Shown: positions 15,017 to 23,565, numbered from the stretch's first letter. The stretch: DNA of 50,763 nucleotides from Treponemataceae bacterium (GCA_024680915.1 JAILBN010000049.1:1-50763), one strand, 5' to 3'. Notes: a model not told the origin generated them from the letters alone. A program made the numbers and translations.

Positions 15017-16096
15017 ATGCCGGATAAAAAACGTAAGCAACTTTCCAGTAAAAAGATATTTATGATTACCCTTATAATACTTGGTGTGGGTACTATTATG
15101 CTCGTCGCCAGTATTCTGTTCGCCCCAAGGGCGGAGCCTGCTCAAGAAGCTTTGCAGCCTGCCTCTGAGCCGGCACCGGGGAAGCTTTCATCCGATTCAT
15201 CTTCCGTAGATCTTTCAGATACAGTATCGACCGCTATTCCTCCCCAAAGCCGCCCTCAGTCTCCTGCTGCAGAAAAGCCTTCTGCGGATACTTCTGAGTC
15301 ACGGACGGATAAAACCACTGCTGCCCAGGAAGCTCCTGCGTCTCCTGAAGCTGATATAATAACCATTGAGGTCAAAAAATCAGAAACAGAGAAAGAGTCT
15401 CAAAAGCCTGCTGTCACTGTGACACCAGCTTCTGACGGTGCGAAGCTGGTCTTTGTCTTTGATGATGCAGGCCACAACCTTAACCAGCTTAAGCCCTTTT
15501 TGGAGCTTCCCTTCGATTGTGTCATCGCGGTTCTTCCTGCCTTGCCCCATTCCGGGGATGCGGCTTCAGCCGCCCGTGAAGCAGGGAAACAGGTTATTCT
15601 GCATCAGCCCATGCAGGCTGTGAATCTTTCCACGGACCCGGGACCATCAGCCATAAAGCCGGATATGCATACCTATGAGATAGAGGCTTTGGTCAAGAAA
15701 AACCTGGCGGAGGTTGGTCCTGTGTCAGGTGTCAATAATCACGAGGGCTCTTTGATCACCGCCACTCAGAGTGCCATCGGCGCTGTCCTTGACGTTTGTA
15801 AGGAAGAAGGCATTTTCTTCCTGGATTCAAGGACCAATGCAGAGACAAAGGCTCCCCTTGCGGCAAGGGAAAGGGGTATGACGATATATGAGCGTGATAT
15901 TTTCCTGGACAACACTCAGTCCAGGGAGGATATCATAGCCATGATTAATAAGGGACTTGCAGTCGCTGATAAAAAGGGACATGCCATAATGATCGGTCAT
16001 ATCTGGTCCGACGGGCTTGCCGCGATTATTGAGGAGCTTTATCCTCAGTTGCTGGCGAAAGGCTATGTTTTCACCGATCTTTCCGGCTTGGATTAA
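15017..16096 (+). CDS. Divergent polysaccharide deacetylase family protein (YibQ-like)
   Basis: 359 residues. Residues 1-20 are basic, 20-36 form a single membrane anchor (IFMITLIILGVGTIMLVASI), and about 37-140 are a Pro/Ala/Ser/Glu-rich spacer. The last 210 residues are the divergent polysaccharide deacetylase fold: LVFVFDDAGHNL, AVLPALPHSGDAASAAREAG, VILHQPMQA, VSGVNNHEGSLIT and FFLDSRTNAET. The family usually reads VNNHMGS at the fourth block; here Met is Glu. It probably acts outside the membrane on a glycan. Members are often linked to envelope or septal functions, but the substrate is not established. The start was chosen to exclude a short N-terminal extension. Confidence 0.82.
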   Translation: MPDKKRKQLSSKKIFMITLIILGVGTIMLVASILFAPRAEPAQEALQPASEPAPGKLSSDSSSVDLSDTVSTAIPPQSRPQSPAAEKPSADTSESRTDKTTAAQEAPASPEADIITIEVKKSETEKESQKPAVTVTPASDGAKLVFVFDDAGHNLNQLKPFLELPFDCVIAVLPALPHSGDAASAAREAGKQVILHQPMQAVNLSTDPGPSAIKPDMHTYEIEALVKKNLAEVGPVSGVNNHEGSLITATQSAIGAVLDVCKEEGIFFLDSRTNAETKAPLAARERGMTIYERDIFLDNTQSREDIIAMINKGLAVADKKGHAIMIGHIWSDGLAAIIEELYPQLLAKGYVFTDLSGLD

Positions 16097-16164
16097 GTCC
16101 GGGATGACAGAAAAAACGGATCGTCTTGAATGAGTCCTTCAGAATCGGCGAAAAGGAAAACTAT

Positions 16165-17214
16165 ATGAAAGTACTTGGAATAGAATCTTCTTGTGATGAA
16201 ACCGCCGCCGCCATAGTCGAGGATGGTAAATATATCCTCAGCAATATTATAGCGACCCAGATTCCCTTTCATCAGATATATAACGGAGTCGTGCCTGAGA
16301 TAGCCAGCCGTAAGCATGCGGAATGGATACTTCCCGTGGTAAGACAAGCCCTGGACGAAGCCAAGCTTACCATGAGCGATGTGGATGCCGTGGCTGTCAC
16401 TAACCGGCCTGGGCTTATGGGAGCCCTGCTTATGGGACTGACCTTCGGCAAGACTTTAGCCTGGTCCTTGGGAAAGCCCTTCGTGGCTGTGAACCATATG
16501 CTGGGGCACCTCTATGCCTCCAATCTTGTCCTTCCGGGAGGAGAGGATCTTATGGCCGGCGTGGAGTATCCCTACTTGGGCCTCTTGGTATCAGGCGGTC
16601 ATAGCATCATCTGCAAGGTCAACAATTTCGATGATATAGAAGTCCTTGGAACCACTATAGATGACGCTGTGGGAGAGGCTTTCGACAAGGTGGCCAAGTT
16701 CTACGGACTGGGTTATCCCGGTGGCGTCAAAATAGACAAGCTTGCTAAAGAGGGAGACCCTGCCGCCGCAAAATTCCCTATGCCGGTCCTCAATAAGGGG
16801 GATTCGGATGAGCACCGTTACGATGTCTCTTATTCAGGTCTTAAGACCGCTGTAATAAATCAGCTGGATCAGTTCTGGTGCCAGGGCTATGAGAAGACAA
16901 ACGAGAATATCTGCGCCGCCTTTCAGGAGACGGCTGTAAAAATCCTTTTAAGAAAGCTTTTCAGGGCAGTGGATGATACCGGCATAAAAACCGTTGTGGC
17001 AGGAGGCGGTGTGGCCGCTAATTCCAGGCTGCGTTCCATGCTTGCCGAAAGAAGCGATATCCGCTGTATTTTCCCTCCCTTGAAGCTCTGTACCGACAAC
17101 GGGGCCATGATAGCCGGAGTGGGTTATCACTTCCTGGCCAGGGGTGACAGAAGTCCTTGGACGACCACAGCCTGTGCCCGTATTGTGGAGTTCAAGCGGG
17201 GCCTTAAGCGCTAG
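16165..17214 (+). CDS. tsaD: tRNA N6-adenosine threonylcarbamoyltransferase TsaD
   Basis: 349 residues from ATG 16165, with AAGGA upstream; the frame is open earlier but the family starts at MKVLGIESSCDETAAAIV. TsaD transfers the threonylcarbamoyl group to A37 of ANN-reading tRNAs. Landmarks are ASRKHAEWILPVV, the metal-binding HMLGHLYAS, LLVSGGHSIICKV, DDAVGEAFDKVAKFYGLGYPG and AGGGVAANSRLR. Length and motifs are complete. It follows the deacetylase gene by 68 nt and is probably co-transcribed with it. tsaB and tsaE are not adjacent. Confidence 0.96.
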   Translation: MKVLGIESSCDETAAAIVEDGKYILSNIIATQIPFHQIYNGVVPEIASRKHAEWILPVVRQALDEAKLTMSDVDAVAVTNRPGLMGALLMGLTFGKTLAWSLGKPFVAVNHMLGHLYASNLVLPGGEDLMAGVEYPYLGLLVSGGHSIICKVNNFDDIEVLGTTIDDAVGEAFDKVAKFYGLGYPGGVKIDKLAKEGDPAAAKFPMPVLNKGDSDEHRYDVSYSGLKTAVINQLDQFWCQGYEKTNENICAAFQETAVKILLRKLFRAVDDTGIKTVVAGGGVAANSRLRSMLAERSDIRCIFPPLKLCTDNGAMIAGVGYHFLARGDRSPWTTTACARIVEFKRGLKR

Positions 17215-17239
17215 TTCAGCAAGCTCTAAAAAAAAGGGC

Positions 17240-17278
17240 TGTCCGAAAAACGCCTTTGAAAAATGAAGTGTCCGAAAA
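17240..17278. repeat. Direct repeat TGTCCGAAAA (two copies)
   Basis: TGTCCGAAAA occurs at 17240-17249 and 17269-17278, in the gap between the convergent tsaD and galT genes. The segment also holds AAACGCC and GGCGTTT arms that could form a loose hairpin ending the tsaD transcript. There is no T-run on the plus strand. Confidence 0.4.
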
Positions 17279-17290
17279 GGGCGTTTGTTC

Positions 17291-17326
17291 AAAAAAAACG
17301 GGTCATCCTCACTTGGAACGACCCGT
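17291..17326 (-). terminator. Intrinsic terminator of galT
   Basis: Read on the minus strand, ACGGGTC pairs with GACCCGT (17298-17304 with 17320-17326, 15-nt loop) and is followed directly by a run of Ts (A8 on the plus strand, 17291-17298). Confidence 0.8.
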
Positions 17327-17349
17327 AATATAGTCTCTTTTCAGTTTTT

Positions 17350-18858
17350 CTACAAAGTATCCACGAAGCTCTTGAAGGCTTTCCGTCCTTCTTCCGTCCT
17401 CTTGTAGACGCCGGCATCCTCAAGAACATGGCTGAAAACAAGGCCTGTCTCCTCTTTAAGGATGGCTTCCGCATTTTTCTCGTTGAAGTCAGTATGCTTT
17501 TTCAGGATTTCCTGAGCCCAGTCGGCATGCTTTGAAAGAAGCTCGTCCTCTCTTAGGTTCCTGCCGGCCAGCATGGCTTCCTGGAGCAGAGACAGCTCTT
17601 TTTTCAGGCGGCTGGGCAGGACTGCCAGACCCATGACTTCTATAAGACCTATATTCTCTTTCTTTATATGGTGCAGGTTTGCATGGGGATGGTAGACCCC
17701 CAGGGGATGCTCCTCTGTGGTTATGTTGTTCCTGAGGACCAGGTCCAGCTCGTATAGGTCTCCCTTTCGGCGGGCAATAGGGGTAATGGTGTTGTGGGGC
17801 TCTCCATTGGTCTCCGCCAGAATGAAGGCCTCCTTGTCTGTGTAGGACCGCCATTTTTTCAGTATATGATCGGCGGCGTTCGTAAGCTCTCCTTTATCGG
17901 CGGAGTCAATGCGGATAAGGGACATAGGCCATTTCACTATACCGGCCCTCACATTTTTGAAGCCTGGCAGGGTGAAATCTGTCTCCACCGGAGCCTTGGC
18001 CATGGGGAAGGTGTAACGCCCTCCCTGGAAGTGGTTGTGGGTAAGGATCGATCCTCCCACTATGGGGATGTCCGCATTGCTCCCCAGGGTGTAGTGGGGG
18101 AACTGAGTCACGAAGTCCAGCAGCCTTACGAAGGTATTCCTGTCTATTTTCATGGGGATATGATCCCCGCTCAGGATGATGCAGTGCTCGTTGTAGTATA
18201 CGTAGGGAGAGTACTGGAAGAACCAGCTTTCGCCGTTGAGGGTGATGGGCATGATGCGGTGGTTCTGGCGGGCGGCATGATTCATCCGTCCAGCGTAGCC
18301 CTCGTTCTCCTTGCAGAGAAGACATGCCGGATATCCGCCCTGTTTTGCGTTTCGGGCTGCGGCTATAGCCTTGGGGTCTTTCTCTGGTTTGGAAAGATTT
18401 ATTGTTATATCCAGATCTCCGTATTCTGTGGAGGTCTGCCATTTCATGTCCTTTATAATGCGGTAGCGTCTTATGTAGTCTGTGTCGCAGCTGAATTTAT
18501 AGAACCAGTCTGTGGCCTTTTCCGCGGACTTTTTGTAGAGCCCCTGGAATTCCTTTATTACTGAGGAGGGCGGAGGCACAAGGAGCCCCATGATTTTTGT
18601 GTCGAAAAGGTCTCTGCTGACGGTGCCCAGGTCCTCGAAAAGCTTTTTTTCTGCTGCGTAATCCAGCATTTCCTTGAGGATTGTCTCAAGCTCCTCTGTC
18701 TTTACTGATGGAAGCTGGGCTGCCTCCGGAGTCTCGAAGCCATCAAGCTTGAAAAGCTCAAGCAACCTGTTCTCCGTGTAGATTACGTCCTCCTTTTTTA
18801 TGAGGCCGCAGGTCAGAGCGTATGAGGTAAGCCTTCCTATGTTCTCGTAGATTGTCAT
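17350..18858 (-). CDS. galT: UDP-glucose--hexose-1-phosphate uridylyltransferase (class II GalT)
   Basis: 502 residues, the length of the class II (Gram-positive type) galactose-1-phosphate uridylyltransferase, which exchanges UMP between UDP-glucose and galactose-1-phosphate in the Leloir pathway. Recognisable parts are LMGLLVPPPSSV, YGDLDITINLSKPEKDPKAI, CLLCKENEGYAGRMNHAARQ (cysteine pair), PIVGGSILTHNHFQGGRYT (histidine-rich core) and GVYHPHANLHHIKKENIGL. AGGGGA precedes ATG 18858. No galK or galE is adjacent, so the rest of the pathway is elsewhere. It is followed by a good terminator. Confidence 0.93.
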   Translation of the reverse strand: MTIYENIGRLTSYALTCGLIKKEDVIYTENRLLELFKLDGFETPEAAQLPSVKTEELETILKEMLDYAAEKKLFEDLGTVSRDLFDTKIMGLLVPPPSSVIKEFQGLYKKSAEKATDWFYKFSCDTDYIRRYRIIKDMKWQTSTEYGDLDITINLSKPEKDPKAIAAARNAKQGGYPACLLCKENEGYAGRMNHAARQNHRIMPITLNGESWFFQYSPYVYYNEHCIILSGDHIPMKIDRNTFVRLLDFVTQFPHYTLGSNADIPIVGGSILTHNHFQGGRYTFPMAKAPVETDFTLPGFKNVRAGIVKWPMSLIRIDSADKGELTNAADHILKKWRSYTDKEAFILAETNGEPHNTITPIARRKGDLYELDLVLRNNITTEEHPLGVYHPHANLHHIKKENIGLIEVMGLAVLPSRLKKELSLLQEAMLAGRNLREDELLSKHADWAQEILKKHTDFNEKNAEAILKEETGLVFSHVLEDAGVYKRTEEGRKAFKSFVDTL

Positions 18859-18966
18859 TTTTGTTTTCCCCTGTTAATATGAATAACATAGGCATTGTAG
18901 CGGATTTGCCCCTTTTATGCCAATGCTTTATGTTCGCTTGCCTTTGCTTGGGAGGATAAAATTTAT

Positions 18967-19422
18967 ATGAAGCCTAATTCTTTTTACCCTTTGCTCTCAC
19001 TTCACCCTGTTTTTCCTTTGGTTCTTTTTTTGATCTTTGCTTTGTCTTTTTCAGGCTGTATGTCAGCTTCTTTCCGAAAGGCAGTGGCTCCTCCTCTTTA
19101 TGTCAATCTGCATATAGAATCAGGTGCTGCTATAATAAGCGGGGATTTAAGCATTAATCCCAATGCCTTCAAGGAAAAAAATGAGATGATTCCGGAAGGT
19201 TACGTTAATATGAGTGAGCTTGATTCTGAGCTGCTGATGGAAGACAATGATTTTTCCTATTCTGTGACCTATGGTTCTGTATTGACTCTGTTTCTTCGTT
19301 CTGCGGATGAAAATCCTGTAGTCATAAGGGTCACAGTGAATGGTGGAAGTAATACCTATACTGTAGAGGGCGGAAAGCCTGTGAAAGTCCTGCGTTTCAC
19401 CAACGATTATCCTATAAGCTGA
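18967..19422 (+). CDS. Small predicted lipoprotein, unknown function
   Basis: 151 residues. The long hydrophobic N-terminus (PVFPLVLFLIFALSFSGC) ends in a lipobox-like FSGC, so the mature protein of about 120 residues is probably lipidated. It is beta-rich, with no recognised domain; AAIISGDLSINPNAF and NPVVIRVTVNGGSNTYTVEGG suggest a beta-sandwich. GGAGG (18951-18955) is the likely ribosome site. It is followed by a hairpin and then apt, which has its own promoter, so the two are probably separate units. Confidence 0.7.
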   Translation: MKPNSFYPLLSLHPVFPLVLFLIFALSFSGCMSASFRKAVAPPLYVNLHIESGAAIISGDLSINPNAFKEKNEMIPEGYVNMSELDSELLMEDNDFSYSVTYGSVLTLFLRSADENPVVIRVTVNGGSNTYTVEGGKPVKVLRFTNDYPIS

Positions 19423-19439
19423 AGTATAAAGAAGGAGAC

Positions 19440-19460
19440 AGGCAGCTGGACAAGCTGCCT
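19440..19460 (+). terminator. Hairpin after the small lipoprotein gene
   Basis: AGGCAGCT (19440-19447) pairs with AGCTGCCT (19453-19460) over a 5-nt loop, 17 nt past the stop. No T-tract follows, so it may end or stabilise the transcript. Confidence 0.5.
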
Positions 19461-19483
19461 AGGCTGAGTAGCTGGCAATTAAA

Positions 19484-19512
19484 TTGACGAATGCTCCGTA
19501 TGACAGTATAAT
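19484..19512 (+). promoter_or_regulatory. sigma-70 promoter of apt
   Basis: TTGACG (19484-19489), 17 nt, TATAAT (19507-19512); 11 of 12 consensus bases. The leader of about 75 nt contains a possible stem, AAGGAAG near 19540 with CTTCCTT near 19570, before the GGAG ribosome site. Confidence 0.75.
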
Positions 19513-19594
19513 TTCAACGTATTTTTGGCTTCTATAAAGGAAGGAGAAGCTTTGCAAGGCTCGAAAACTTCCTTAAGATGATTTTGGAGATTTT

Positions 19595-20128
19595 ATGGAC
19601 GGAAAAGAATTACTTGATCAGGCTATACGCCGGGTACCCGATTTCCCCACGCCGGGAATCCTTTTTTATGACATTACAGGAGTGCTTGTAAAGCCAGAAG
19701 CTTTTAAGTTCTGCCTTGATGAGATGGCGAAGATTTATGAGGGCTCTGATATCGATGCTGTCGCAGGAGTCGAGTCCCGCGGTTTTGTTTTTGCGGCTCC
19801 TCTGGCCGAGCGGCTGGGGCTTCCTCTTATCCTTATCCGTAAAAAAGGCAAGCTCCCCGGCAATACATATGGTTGTAAATACGCCCTTGAATACGGTACC
19901 GCAGAGATTGAGGTCCATAAAGCCGATATCAAAGCCGGTGAGAAGATTCTTGTCATCGATGACCTTATCGCTACGGGCGGGACTTTAAAGGCTGCTCGCA
20001 ATGTTATAGAGCAGGGCGGGGCATCCGTGGCTGAATTCTTCGGTATCGTGGGACTTCCTGAGTTGAATTATAAGAGTGCCCTTGAGCCTACTCCTGTACG
20101 TACTATTATCGATTTCGCCGGGGCATGA
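19595..20128 (+). CDS. apt: Adenine phosphoribosyltransferase
   Basis: 177 residues, full length. It makes AMP from adenine and PRPP (purine salvage). It starts LLDQAIRRVPDFPTPGILFYDI, has the hood and flexible-loop region GVESRGFVFAAPLAERLGLP, and the 13-residue PRPP-binding motif VLVIDDLIATGGTLKAA. The product fits functionally with the nucleoside importer at 4.6-9.6 kb, although the genes are far apart. A GGAG ribosome site precedes ATG 19595. Confidence 0.96.
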   Translation: MDGKELLDQAIRRVPDFPTPGILFYDITGVLVKPEAFKFCLDEMAKIYEGSDIDAVAGVESRGFVFAAPLAERLGLPLILIRKKGKLPGNTYGCKYALEYGTAEIEVHKADIKAGEKILVIDDLIATGGTLKAARNVIEQGGASVAEFFGIVGLPELNYKSALEPTPVRTIIDFAGA

Positions 20129-20149
20129 TTCTTAGCTCTGGTTTGTGGA

Positions 20150-20178
20150 TTATCTGCACGGGTGACCTGTGCAGATAA
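20150..20178. terminator. Bidirectional hairpin between apt and the minus-strand small lipoprotein
   Basis: TTATCTGCAC (20150-20159) pairs with GTGCAGATAA (20169-20178): 10 bp with a 9-nt loop, 21 nt after the apt stop and 28 nt past the end of the facing gene. No long T-run is present on either side. Confidence 0.6.
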
Positions 20179-20206
20179 CTCCGGAGTTCTTTATAGAGGC
20201 CGGTAT

Positions 20207-20389
20207 TTATTTAAGATTCAGCTCTGATGGGATTGAAGAGGAGATTTCGAAAGAAGAGTTTTGTACGATATCCGTCGCTCTCTTTTTGTATGGGTTTTCT
20301 TTTTTCTCTTCTACTTTGTTCGATGCACAAGCGGCTAAGCAGGCTGCTATTATCACGAGACCTATCGCTGAGATGATTTTGTTCTTCAT
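20207..20389 (-). CDS. 60-residue predicted lipoprotein
   Basis: A very small gene with strong start signals: GGAGG lies 6 nt before ATG 20389. The protein has a textbook lipoprotein signal (MKNKIISAIGLVIIAACLAAC, with lipobox LAAC). A mature tail of about 40 residues follows, rich in Lys, Glu and Ser (SNKVEEKKENPYKKRATDIV). No domain is recognisable. The plus-strand frame over the same bases lacks these features and is a shadow. It lies downstream of the C_GCAxxG gene on the same strand, with an 86-nt gap. Confidence 0.7.
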   Translation of the reverse strand: MKNKIISAIGLVIIAACLAACASNKVEEKKENPYKKRATDIVQNSSFEISSSIPSELNLK

Positions 20390-20475
20390 AAGAATCCTCC
20401 GAAAAATCTAAAGATATGTTGGGAAATATTTTAGTAGCTTTTTCTTCTACTCTCCCGATATTTCCTTCTCCATTA

Positions 20476-21045
20476 TCAAGTTTTTTCTTTCTCTTGTAAA
20501 TCTTTTTCTTGTCTTTCTTTTAAGAATTCTGCAAGAATGTCAGCTGCGCAGGCACATAAATCCGGGCAGGGGCGTTTTTTGTAGTAGTCTGCCGTCCTGG
20601 CTTCAGGCTGGGGGGAGTATGGATCGCCTGCGACAGTGGCAGCTGCCTTTTCGCAAGCCCTGGTCTTATCTTTTTGTGCAGCTTCTCCCTGGTCTTTTTT
20701 CTCCAGCCCTAGAAGTTCCCGGCATACAATTGAAGCATTTTCTGCTTTGAATCTTGCGGCCAGCTCCTGTATAGTCTTGTAGTGATTCATCTTTTGACTC
20801 CCGCTTTCTGGAGGAGCCGGAAAACCTTCTGCCAGTCCCACGGCCATGAACATACCGCTTACAGCTCCGCATACTTCTCTGAGCCTTCCCATTCCTCCTC
20901 CGAAAGAGGAGGCCAGTTTCATCGCTGCCTCCACGGATATGCCGCTTTCCTTGAACCAGGGCTCATCAGCGAAGGAGGCGAGTACTGACTGGGCGCAGGT
21001 ATATCCCTTGAGAAAATATTCTTTTGCTTTTTTCCCGTGTTCCAT
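20476..21045 (-). CDS. C_GCAxxG_C_C family redox-type protein
   Basis: 189 residues. It shows the family pattern of conserved cysteines: YTCAQSVLASF, SFGGGMGRLREVCGAVSGMF, a later ASIVCRELLG and a C-terminal RPCPDLCACAADIL. Family members are small, probably redox-active or metal-binding proteins of anaerobes; the reaction is unknown. An insert of about 45 charged residues (EKKDQGEAAQKDKTRACEKA and onward) precedes the final cysteines. There is no Shine-Dalgarno sequence; the ATG follows an extended -10 box by 6 nt. It diverges from the rnf operon, sharing a 158-nt promoter region. Confidence 0.82.
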   Translation of the reverse strand: MEHGKKAKEYFLKGYTCAQSVLASFADEPWFKESGISVEAAMKLASSFGGGMGRLREVCGAVSGMFMAVGLAEGFPAPPESGSQKMNHYKTIQELAARFKAENASIVCRELLGLEKKDQGEAAQKDKTRACEKAAATVAGDPYSPQPEARTADYYKKRPCPDLCACAADILAEFLKERQEKDLQEKEKT

Positions 21046-21051
21046 GGGGCT

Positions 21052-21060
21052 ATTATAGCA
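21052..21060 (-). promoter_or_regulatory. Extended -10 promoter of the C_GCAxxG gene, leaderless geometry
   Basis: On the minus strand the sequence is TGCTATAAT (21060 down to 21052): a perfect TATAAT with a TGn extension, followed by 6 nt (AGCCCC) and the ATG at 21045. The -35 region is poor, as is usual with extended -10 promoters. Confidence 0.7.
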
Positions 21061-21168
21061 GATTTTCTGATTCTTGGTATATGACCTTTTTCAGATGGGT
21101 GAAAGAAGGGGCCTGAATGATTTTTCTGAAAAAAAACGTAAAAAAACAAAAACATGACTGTAAAAAAC

Positions 21169-21196
21169 TTGCCTTTTTTACAACAATTAATAAAAT
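21169..21196 (+). promoter_or_regulatory. Probable promoter of the rnf operon, close to the rnfC start codon
   Basis: TTGCCT (21169-21174), 16 nt, TAAAAT (21191-21196), then 7 nt to the rnfC ATG at 21204. No ribosome site lies between the -10 box and the ATG. The hexamers are imperfect (4/6 and 5/6). Confidence 0.5.
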
Positions 21197-21203
21197 GGGT
21201 ATT

Positions 21204-22643
21204 ATGAAAAAGTTCACATTCAAGGGTGGAATTCATCCGCCGGAAATGAAGGAACTCTCAAAAGATAAAAAAATTGAGAGTGCGTTCCCTTCTACTAATT
21301 CCGTTTGTATCCCGGTAACGCAGGGTGGTGCTCCTAATCAGAGTCTCGTTAATCCGGGTGATCATGTAGTGAGAGGACAGGTTATTGCCCGTTCCGATGC
21401 GTTTATGTCCGCACCTGTACATGCGTCTGTCTCCGGGACTGTGAAGAAAATTGAAAACAGACTCGTTACGGCAAATGTAGATGCTCCTTGTATTGTGATT
21501 CAGGCCGATGGTTCTGATTCTACATCCTTCCTTCCTCCCCTGGATCCGTTCTCCTGCACGAAGGAAGAGGCGCTTGCCCGTGTGCGGGAAGCTGGAATCG
21601 TCGGTATGGGAGGGGCTGCCTTCCCCACTCATGTGAAGCTGAATCCTCCTGCTGACAAAAAAATTGACTACGTTCTCGCCAATGCGGCTGAATGTGAGCC
21701 TTACCTTACCATCGATTACAGGACTATGATCGAGTCTGCGGACAAGTTCATCGATGGACTTGCCATAGCCGTTAAGATTACCGGCGCAGAATATGGAATC
21801 ATTGTCTTGGAAGATAATAAAATGGACTTGGTAGAGCCTCTGTCTGCTGAGATAAAAAAGCACAGCATGGCAGATAAGCTTTCTATCCGTGTCTGTAAGT
21901 CAAAGTATCCTCAGGGAGGTGAGAAAAATATAATCAAGGCCGCTGTGGGGCGTGAGATTCCTGTAAGAGGGCTTCCTGCTGATGCCGGTTGTGTCGTGGA
22001 TAATGTAGGTACTCTTGTGGCTATCTCCGAAGCCTTCCGTGAGGGAAAGCCCCTTATAGACAGGTCTTTCACCGTCTCCGGTCTTTCTTGTGAGAACCCC
22101 TGTAACCTTAAGGTTCCTGTGGGGACTTTGGTGGGTGATCTTATCCCGGAGGTAGTCCAGCTTAAGCCGGGTGTGGTAAAGATTATTTCCGGCGGTCCTA
22201 TGATGGGATTCTCCATGATGAATGCTAATTTCCCTGTTCAGAAAAACACTTCAGGGGTTCTCTTCCTTACGAAAAAAGAGGCTCCATCATATGAAGAAAG
22301 TCCTTGTATAGGTTGCGGCCGCTGTGTGAAGATATGCTCCTGCAGATTGGCTCCAGTTCTTATAAACAGGGCTCTTATAGCCGGGAATATGGAGGATGCC
22401 AAGAAATTCGGTCTTATGGACTGCGTGGATTGTGGAACCTGTGCCTGGGTATGTCCTTCCCACGTGAAGCTGGTCCAACGGTTCAGAGTCGGGAAAGGTA
22501 TAGTCCGTGAGGAGATGGCCAAGGCTAAGGCAGCAGCTCAAGCGGCAGCTAACGCTGCAGCGACGAAAGCCGCTCCGGCTCAAAATGAAGCCCCGAAAAC
22601 TTCTGAAGCCTCTAAAGGAGAGAAAAATGGCAGCTCCATCTGA
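21204..22643 (+). CDS. rnfC: Rnf complex subunit C (NADH/ferredoxin-side iron-sulfur flavoprotein)
   Basis: 479 residues from ATG 21204, where the family begins (MKKFTFKGGIHPPEMKELSK); the upstream in-frame extension (MIFLKKNVKKQKH) is not family-like. RnfC is the peripheral subunit of the ferredoxin:NAD+ oxidoreductase. It has an NADH/FMN-binding region related to NuoF (GIVGMGGAAFPTHVKL; YPQGGEKNII) and two 4Fe-4S motifs, CIGCGRCVKICSC and CVDCGTCAWVCPS. The C-terminus is an Ala/Lys-rich tail of about 40 residues. First gene of rnfCDGEAB; rnfD starts 17 nt before its stop. Confidence 0.96.
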   Translation: MKKFTFKGGIHPPEMKELSKDKKIESAFPSTNSVCIPVTQGGAPNQSLVNPGDHVVRGQVIARSDAFMSAPVHASVSGTVKKIENRLVTANVDAPCIVIQADGSDSTSFLPPLDPFSCTKEEALARVREAGIVGMGGAAFPTHVKLNPPADKKIDYVLANAAECEPYLTIDYRTMIESADKFIDGLAIAVKITGAEYGIIVLEDNKMDLVEPLSAEIKKHSMADKLSIRVCKSKYPQGGEKNIIKAAVGREIPVRGLPADAGCVVDNVGTLVAISEAFREGKPLIDRSFTVSGLSCENPCNLKVPVGTLVGDLIPEVVQLKPGVVKIISGGPMMGFSMMNANFPVQKNTSGVLFLTKKEAPSYEESPCIGCGRCVKICSCRLAPVLINRALIAGNMEDAKKFGLMDCVDCGTCAWVCPSHVKLVQRFRVGKGIVREEMAKAKAAAQAAANAAATKAAPAQNEAPKTSEASKGEKNGSSI

Positions 22644-23565
22644 TGTTAATGAGATAAATATTTCTTCCAGTCCTCACTTCTCTGATAACTGGAATACGAG
22701 ACTTACGATGCTAACAGTGATAATATCCCTTGTCCCTCTGAGCGTATACGGAGTCATATTGTATGGTTTCAAGGCTTTCTTTACGATCCTTGTTTCCGTT
22801 ACTTCCTGCCTTGTTTTTGAATTCCTCTTTCAAAAGCTTACCAAGCAGACCGTCCGGGTGGGGGATCTCTCCTGCATAGTGACAGGACTGCTCCTTGCCC
22901 TTGTGCTGCCTCCCTCCGTTCCTTTCTGGATGATTATCCTGGGAGCTTTTTTCGCGATCGTAGTGGCAAAGGGCTTTTTCGGTGGTATAGGTGCCAATGT
23001 CTTCAACCCGGCTCTTATCGGACGGGCCTTTATGTTCGTCAGTTTCCCCATAGCCATGACGACTTGGACCATTCCTATGTCAGACGCTGTCTCCGGGGCG
23101 ACTCCCCTGGTATCCGGCAGTAGGGACTATCTCAGCTTCTTCTTAGGAAACAGGGCTGGTTGTATAGGTGAATCCTCAGTGCTTCTTATACTGATTGCCT
23201 GTATTTTCCTAATTGTCACAAAAATCATCGACTGGAGACTTCCTCTTTCAATGGTTTGTACTGTAGCCCTGTGTACGCTTATCGCCGGCGGGGATGTGCT
23301 TGCGGCTCTCATGTCCGGAGGCCTTCTCTTCGGTGCTGTGTTCATGATAACTGACTATGCTACAAGTCCTGTGACTCCCTGGGGACGTGTTATCTTCGGT
23401 GCGGGCTGCGGTCTTATAACCTTCCTTATAAGAAACTTCGGCGGCTATCCTGAAGGTGTTATGTTCAGTATCCTTATCATGAATGTCATGGTTCCTTTCC
23501 TGAATCGTATAGTCTCTCGCAAATACGGCTACGGTCTGAAAAAAGGTAAGGGAGGCAAAAAATGA
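22627..23565 (+). CDS. rnfD: Rnf complex subunit D (flavinylated membrane subunit)
   Basis: 312 residues from ATG 22627, which has AAAGGAGAG in front; the open frame extends upstream inside rnfC but lacks family similarity. Multi-spanning membrane subunit. The segment DAVSGATPLV carries the SGAT site at which FMN is bound covalently to Thr, a modification made by ApbE-type transferases (none in this window). Other landmarks are KGFFGGIGANVFNPALIGRA and FMITDYATSPVTPWGR. It overlaps rnfC by 17 nt and rnfG by 4 nt. Confidence 0.96.
   Translation: MAAPSDVNEINISSSPHFSDNWNTRLTMLTVIISLVPLSVYGVILYGFKAFFTILVSVTSCLVFEFLFQKLTKQTVRVGDLSCIVTGLLLALVLPPSVPFWMIILGAFFAIVVAKGFFGGIGANVFNPALIGRAFMFVSFPIAMTTWTIPMSDAVSGATPLVSGSRDYLSFFLGNRAGCIGESSVLLILIACIFLIVTKIIDWRLPLSMVCTVALCTLIAGGDVLAALMSGGLLFGAVFMITDYATSPVTPWGRVIFGAGCGLITFLIRNFGGYPEGVMFSILIMNVMVPFLNRIVSRKYGYGLKKGKGGKK

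Noticed and set aside
17794-18564. A 256-codon plus-strand frame inside galT
   Set aside because: Antisense shadow of a well-supported class II GalT.
19472-19488. A second sigma-54 promoter (TGGCA-N6-TTGAC) before apt
   Set aside because: The GC dinucleotide at -12 is replaced by GA, and a near-perfect sigma-70 promoter overlaps the same place.
20169-20411. An 80-codon plus-strand frame after apt
   Set aside because: The minus-strand 60-residue frame has a GGAGG site and a clear lipobox; the plus frame has neither.
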